Below, one piece after another: positions 61,726 to 64,000 of a stretch of DNA of 64,000 nt. A program made the position numbers and the translations under genes. Each line of letters opens with the position of its first letter. The first letter of the stretch is position 1. The notes beneath the pieces are model-generated. The model saw only the letters and a list, made by a program, of their open reading frames with translations. It had not been told where the DNA came from and searched no databases. This stretch comes from Dendrophyllia cribrosa (Eukaryota; Cnidaria; Anthozoa; Scleractinia; Dendrophylliidae): the NCBI GenBank assembly GCA_024195265.1, contig JAJLRJ010000002.1, forward strand, positions 21,598,570-21,662,569, given 5' to 3'.

Positions 61726-64000
61726 TTTTCTGAAGCATCTCAGTTGGCCGGAATCTAATTAAATCCTTAAATCTGATTGGCTAATCACGCGCTTTCAGCC
61801 GGTTCAGCTTTTCACGATACGGACCGGGGTTACGGCCGGGTTTGCCGGTCGTACTTTCACGATTGCAGTGACACTGAATTGATTTTCTGTTGATGAAATA
61901 CTTATATCATTGAATTTTCTCGTAAATTATGAACCCAAACGAAAGCTAGCAAAGCGAAAGTGAATTTTTATTGGCCAGATAAAATATTTAACGACACAAA
62001 CAAAGAAAACATTAAAGAAAACCGACAAAGTTTCATCATGGCTAACAACGGTTGACAACAAGTGGCTAAATACAGGGATTGCACCACAGACAAAGTCTTA
62101 AATGAAATCAAGTTTTTGAGCCCTCGAGAATGAACACCCACACACCAAACCTATGTTTTCACTCAAACCGCTGGTCGGTGCAATTCCTGTATTTAGTCAC
62201 TCGTGGCTGACATACGTACAAAGACTCGAAAAGACCCGACAACACGCTAAAGATCTTAACTACGCTTAAACCAGGTACAAAAAGACTCAAACTTAGACAA
62301 ACTAAGTTGAAGGAGAAATCAGCCGTAAAAATACAGGCCAATTTTATTCCTCGAAAAGGCGAGTACAAGTTTCGATTTTATGACTTGTTGATTTTATAGT
62401 TTTTGCGTTTGTTGTTGTTTTTTACAAAGCGGCATTTGTGGCAAAACATTGCCGTAATTAAATGCAATCTAGCGTTTTTTTACAAAGGTTTTGACTCCAT
62501 TCGGTTTAAGTGTTCTTATTTTTTCTAGTTTTGTTTTTTCTCCTAATAGAGATTCTGTGAATTTTCATTAAAAAGTCTTGCTTGAATTTGTCATTATAGT
62601 TTTGTACTAGTTTGTTGTAGATGAATTACACGCCATTTCGCGGTCGGATTTTACGAGATAATTCGTACTCTCACGCCATTGCTCGGTTTGTATGCGTTAA
62701 TTTCTCAGTCTTTACCTTCTTTTATTTAAATTCTGTAACTTTTCATTCATGAAAATGTGTGTTTTAAGGTGGCTCCATATTGTTCAGCCCTCTCGTCTTT
62801 TGCATTCCATTACAGCTAGCCCGATAGTGTGGCTAAAAATCTTTTACTTGAAGCCAGTGAATCTTTTATCAGTCAACAAAGTGGTATCCAAATAACGTCA
62901 CCATTCGTTGCCATGGTAACGCGAAAAGAGGTACAAAATACGCTATTTTGGACCATTTGTGGCTAATAACTTATAAACTACACGGTGAAAGTTTTTGGTT
63001 TTCGATATATTTTTGTTTAATTGGCAAGAGAAACATTTAACAATTTTTTAAAAAATTCTGTACATATAGTTCAGAGCTACCTTAAATTTATGTAAAAATG
63101 ACATATCTCTGAATCCTATGTTCAGATATTTTTCAAAATTGACAAATGTTTGTTATGTTTATAAGACGAAAATATATAAAAAATCAAAAAAATTTCACCG
63201 AGCAGTTTTGAAGTTATTAGCCTCAAAAGGTTGAAAATGGAGTCTTTTTGGCCTCTTTTGATGTTGCCATGGTAACAAATTTTGATTTCGTAGCCACCTA
63301 AATTTGTTCATTGGTTAAGTGTTTACAAACCTGTACTAAACGTTTTCTCTTAACTTTACTGGTGTAGCTGTGATTGAACTGATCATAGATGTATCATGAT
63401 GGGAATGTTTAAACTATTAGGAGCCACCTTAAATAGAGAATAACTCAGTTTAAGCTTTCGCGCTGCTATGAATAAATTACGCTCGACTTTGTATGAACTT
63501 ATTAGAAATTTTAAATTTCAGCTTCACTACACAACAGAGAACAGACAACTCCAATATGGAACCATTAGGTTTATTTTGCAAGTTTCGGCCGAGCACCAGC
63601 GTACAACAAATTACGTAAGAGCATATAACCAATCCACATGTAATACAACATCATCACATTCTCAATGTAAACGCTATCACAGCACTTGAAAATAATACCG
63701 AGAGCTGAGCAACTACTAACAAACCCAGTAGTTAGAACGGTGGCCAGAAAAAACCTGCCGCAAAAAACCCCATGGGAAAAAAATGACAGGAAATCTGGGT
63801 AGGAACCAGGCCCAAGCTCATGTAGCCTTCCTACTAGGCAAATTACGTAGATATTCATATAAAAATAAATAAATAAACTAAGCAATACGTGAGTGGTGCC
63901 GGCCTAGAATGATTGCTCACGTGCAATCCCAAGCTTAAATACTCACACCTCTTTACCCGTCATGCACCTTTACTAAAGGGCCCAGGCCCTAACTCTGTTG
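61726..64000. other. No gene recognised; upstream part of polycystin expected on -
   Basis: AT-rich. The phrase 'ccatggtaac' recurs at about 62915 and 63270 within a low-complexity block (about 62760-63440) that has 'gccacctta' near its right end (63422) and 'taaggtggct' near its left (62766). This is probably another inverted-end repeat of about 660 bases. The minus-strand frame 63571-63885 is hydrophobic but matches no polycystin exon. No signal-peptide exon could be chosen. Confidence 0.4.
62766..63432. repeat. Probable inverted-end repeat (AAGGTGGCTCC)
   Basis: TAAGGTGGCTCCA at 62766-62778 and GGAGCCACCTTAA at about 63420-63432 are inverted. The sequence between is AT-rich, with two 'ccatggtaac' words. 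Flanking bases TTTAAGG and CCTTAAA suggest a TTAA- or TAA-type target. Confidence 0.65.

Noticed and set aside
1..64000. CRISPR arrays, bacterial operons or rRNA genes
   Set aside because: Spliced eukaryotic genes throughout, and no regularly spaced direct repeats with unique spacers. The palindrome array at 52147-52760 has irregular spacing and short dyads.

Overview
The window looks like cnidarian nuclear DNA, most likely a reef coral or a close anthozoan relative. The evidence is intron-rich genes with GT/AG splicing, AT-rich introns, a polycystin carrying sea-urchin-egg-lectin (SUEL), thrombospondin type 1 (TSP1) and REJ modules, a deiodinase, and dense small inverted-repeat elements of kinds I associate with coral genomes. 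The species call is inference.

Two host genes are supported. (1) A two-exon iodothyronine-deiodinase gene on + (7764-8857) has Cys where deiodinases normally carry selenocysteine. A truncated, broken second copy of its last exon and 3' UTR lies at about 10587-11230. (2) A very large polycystin-1-like gene on - covers 12969-61486 and its 5' end is not in the window. I resolve 20 phase-consistent exons, about 3,230 residues, in the order (TSP1-SUEL-SUEL) x2 - TSP1 - PKD repeats - REJ - GAIN/GPS - TM1 - PLAT - TM2-6 - polycystin extracellular domain - TM7-11 channel - acidic tail.

Most of the rest is mobile DNA in the polycystin introns. The 5.7-kb intron at 32211-37888 holds a 4.7-kb foldback element with about 1.06-kb near-identical inverted arms between TTAA sites. 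The 15.9-kb intron at 38057-53968 holds a decayed BEL/Pao retrotransposon nested in an inverted-repeat element, then an unfamiliar DNA element at about 45487-52924, then an 873-bp inverted-repeat element. Penelope-like, tRNA-SINE and poly(G)-ended repeats lie in other introns.

The best candidate for an undescribed system is the 45487-52924 element. It has 12-bp inverted ends inside a GAT-type microsatellite. It carries a spliced superfamily-3 helicase gene with a PCNA-binding-like C-terminus on +. Facing it on - are a C2H2/helical (possibly tyrosine-recombinase-related) gene and a cyclin-box fragment. An array of at least nine GGAAC-N4/5-GTTCC palindromes lies beside one end, with a matching site near the other. 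This copy is broken by several frame changes, a stop and a 129-bp MITE, but the layout suggests a replicating DNA element with its own initiator, binding sites and possibly a host-cycle regulator.
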